Source of the DNA: Trichoderma breve | Lineage: Eukaryota > Ascomycota > Sordariomycetes > Hypocreales > Hypocreaceae | Direction: 5' to 3' | DNA length: 64,000 bases | Assembly (NCBI RefSeq): GCF_028502605.1 | Contig: NW_026611593.1 | Location: forward strand, 2,232,001 to 2,296,000 | In this document: piece after piece, positions 63,307-64,000 of the stretch | How positions within the stretch are numbered: the stretch's first letter is position 1 | Layout: each line of letters starts with the position of its first letter | Program-made: the position numbers and the translations under genes | The notes under the pieces: model-generated | Told to the model about the DNA's origin: nothing | Databases searched by the model: none | The model's input: the letters and a program-made list of their open reading frames with translations, nothing else

Positions 63307-64000
63307 CTAAGACTCCTGAACCCGCTCAGCGCCTTGGCTGGGCAACTGAGTAATATCTTCGTACCAAGCCTCTTCGACCTCGGGCCCTCCAACGCCGCCT
63401 CCAACGCCGCCTCCCGGCTGCTTTTTGGCGCTGCTGACCTCGAGACCTGCAACAATCAGATTCACGCGCCGTAACCGCTCCTTGGCCTCTTGCTCGTATT
63501 TCTTCGCCACAGCAAGTGCATTTGTCTGCACGACTAGTCGTGGGTCGGGAGAAACGGCTACGAGAAGCTATGTGGGATGTAAGCAACACTGAATTTCATA
63601 GTGGGAAAGTGGAAGCGAAAGGGAGAGAGAATACCTTGCTCTTAGCATCTATTCGAGCCCTCAGCGAGCCATCACGAATCATCCTGATGAGCTCCAGCTC
63701 CACGGACTGGTTAGGTGTACCAAACGCAGCGTCCAAGCTGTCTAGTGTGACGCATGAAAAGGGAATAAAGTATTGAACGATGCACTTTTCGCGAATTCGG
63801 GAGTAGATGGTGGGAATATGTGGCTGCAGGTAGATGTCTAGGAGATAGTCGGCCTTCACAGACTCTAAGATGGTTAGGCAGTTAGAGTAGCGGCCGTTAA
63901 CAAACAAACTAATCGCCTTTCGAATGTGCGGCTCATGCTCCAGAAACATCCTGAATGATTGGTTATCCAGTATGCGAGCTTGTAGAGCCTTTCTGTCCAT
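63307..64000 (-). CDS. csn1: COP9 signalosome subunit 1 (CSN1), 3' part only
   Basis: The gene enters from the right edge and its 5' part lies outside the window. Visible exons are 64000-63635 and 63567-63307, joined across a 67-nt intron (GTATTC donor, GCTTAC branch). The Met at the very edge is probably internal. The visible protein is the end of the PCI domain (FRMFLEHEPHIRKAISLF, LLDIYLQPHIPTIYSRIREKCIVQYFIPF, then the winged-helix part with VELELIRMIRDGSLRARIDAKSK). It is followed by LLVAVSPDPRLVVQTNALAVAKKYEQEAKERLRRVNLI and a Gly-rich tail. CSN1 organises the COP9 signalosome, which removes NEDD8 from cullins; in fungi it affects development and secondary metabolism. Confidence 0.9.

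Overview
This window is a stretch of filamentous ascomycete nuclear genome, most likely Hypocreales (Trichoderma-like). The signs are short introns (mostly about 45-110 nt, typically GTAAGT/GTATGT donors and CTAAC/CTAAT/CTGAC branch sites), dense genes on both strands, fungus-specific families (DUF4246, DUF6601-like, a non-reducing PKS, a NACHT-WD40 NLR) and the full set of core eukaryotic genes. The genus is inferred, not proven. Exon boundaries come from splice signals plus reading-frame and family continuity; outer coordinates are from ATG to stop.

Left part (1-23 kb), mostly housekeeping: a possible orphan gene (1110-1547), a secreted amidase (2163-3908), a hemerythrin-like protein (5111-5911), PEX11 (6362-7321, -), a four-exon DUF4246 protein (8857-11413), eIF3c/NIP1 (11816-14536, -) divergent from ISA2 (14942-15743), ribosomal protein L7 (16072-17608, -) divergent from S14 (17973-18655), and the CSB/Rad26 repair ATPase (19162-22629, -). 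The second RPL7 intron carries what looks like an unannotated box C/D snoRNA of the snR39 family.

Middle part (23-48.8 kb), accessory: a small six-cysteine secreted protein visible only after splicing (23445-23799, -), a ketopantoate-reductase-type enzyme (25930-27339), a two-repeat Myb/SANT protein (27498-28251, -), and then a putative immune cluster. That cluster holds a NACHT-WD40 NLR (30157-34514, +), a decayed nucleoside-phosphorylase pseudogene (35093-35979, -) and an intact nucleoside-phosphorylase-domain protein (36326-37548, -). The NLR starts, and the phosphorylase protein ends, with nearly the same Gly/Asn-rich 17-residue motif (ISGNTIGNNVTIVQGDL and ISGNTFGNNVNISQGDM). Both copies become part of the proteins only after splicing. 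This is the layout of a fungal amyloid-templated NLR/effector pair and is the most interesting find. Next comes a SAT-KS-AT-PT-ACP-ACP-TE polyketide synthase locus (38641-45286, -), which is disabled by a nonsense codon and a frameshift. A GT-B-like glycosyltransferase gene follows (47579-48838).

Right part (50-64 kb), core again: a DUF6601-like membrane protein (50008-51123), full-length intron-free and intein-free Prp8 (51582-58700, -), a four-exon complex I B15/NDUFB4-like subunit (59579-59986), SAP18 with an RG-rich tail (60342-61119, -) divergent from Prp18 (61511-62634), and the 3' end of COP9 signalosome subunit 1 running off the right edge (63307-64000, -). No tRNA, rRNA, CRISPR array or recognisable intact transposon was seen.
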